DNA of 64,000 nt from Brevundimonas sp. G8. GTDB lineage: Bacteria > Pseudomonadota > Alphaproteobacteria > Caulobacterales > Caulobacteraceae. Of the stretch, positions 63,818-64,000 are shown piece after piece (the stretch's first letter is position 1; every line of letters starts with the position of its first letter). The notes under the pieces were generated by a model that worked only from the letters and a program-made list of their open reading frames with translations, had not been told where the DNA came from and made no database searches. Made by a program: the position numbers and the translations under genes. The stretch covers positions 2,466,537-2,530,536 of the forward strand of contig NZ_LR732816.1 of NCBI RefSeq assembly GCF_902506205.1, in the 5' to 3' direction.

Positions 63818-64000
63818 TGCTCTCCATTTCCAACCTCCACGTCTCCGTCGGCGAAAAGCCGATCCTCAAGGGGCTGACGCTCGACGTTCCCGCCGGCGAG
63901 GTGCACGCCATCATGGGGCCGAACGGGGCCGGGAAGTCGACGCTGGGTTATGCTCTGTCGGGGCGGCCGGGCTATGAAGCGACGGAAGGGTCGGTCGAAT
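63817..64000 (+). CDS. sufC: Fe-S assembly ATPase SufC (3' end outside window)
   Basis: The first 61 codons of an ABC ATPase: MLSISNLHVSVGEKPILKGL, LDVPAGEVHAIMGPNGAGKSTLGYAL with the Walker A motif GPNGAGKST, and SGRPGYEATEGSVE. It drives SufBCD cluster assembly. Its ATG shares a base with the toxin stop, so its translation now depends on the toxin gene in front of it. The remainder lies beyond the window. Confidence 0.94.
   Translation, partial: MLSISNLHVSVGEKPILKGLTLDVPAGEVHAIMGPNGAGKSTLGYALSGRPGYEATEGSVE

Overview
The window is high-GC, densely packed chromosomal DNA from an alphaproteobacterium. A Caulobacteraceae member close to Brevundimonas or Caulobacter fits best. Reasons: an hfsD-hfsA-hfsB / hfsE-hfsF-hfsG holdfast polysaccharide locus, two large TonB-dependent receptors, a bactofilin, cyoABCD with SURF1 and RegB/RegA, a stand-alone cobS, and an Rrf2-led suf operon. 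The species call is inference from gene content; no rRNA is present. The only RNA gene seen is a tRNA-Ser(GCU). No insertion sequence, integrase or CRISPR array was found.

Layout. 0-7 kb: cca (start outside the window), a membrane-anchored EEP-family phosphatase/nuclease, DUF4112 and DUF2793 genes, two RcnB-like secreted proteins (one with seven 60-bp repeats) and a Sel1-type protein. The 3' end of the DUF2793 gene runs into the antisense of another gene's signal-peptide start, which looks like a deletion or assembly junction. 7-17 kb: the holdfast export and synthesis locus, split by a two-gene cassette (FAD/NAD(P)-binding protein plus DUF1543). 17-31 kb: tRNA-Ser, then dctD-dctB facing dctA across tandem operator-like palindromes; dctA is followed by a TonB receptor with a secreted alpha/beta hydrolase, then a second TonB receptor with a PhoD-type phosphatase. 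31-39 kb: an MHS-type transporter diverging from cyoABCD-SURF1-regB-regA, whose genes mostly overlap by 4 bases. 39-49 kb: HIT protein, small membrane protein, hybrid kinase, CobS, FAD monooxygenase, Ohr, PBP1A, prfB with an intact programmed +1 frameshift, bactofilin. 49-60 kb: Bcp, TyrS, small membrane proteins, DOMON-like protein, NamZ-like DUF1343 protein, ahpC-ahpF, a porin-like protein, NDH-2 and a hydrolase-like protein; three long palindromic intergenic repeats lie between 49.7 and 54.0 kb. 60-64 kb: the suf operon (Rrf2 regulator, cysteine desulfurase, sufB, sufC cut by the window end), with a complete ParE/RelE-type toxin-antitoxin pair between sufB and sufC.

Working together: the cyo-SURF1-RegBA block joins a quinol oxidase with the sensor pair expected to read the quinone pool. 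The dct block pairs a two-component sensor with an inner-membrane dicarboxylate symporter and, immediately downstream, an outer-membrane receptor and a secreted hydrolase. Peroxide defence is spread over Ohr, Bcp and AhpCF. The most unusual items are the toxin-antitoxin module inside suf, the cassette inside the holdfast locus, the chimeric DUF2793 end, and the operator-like palindromes upstream of dctA, ahpC and the suf regulator.
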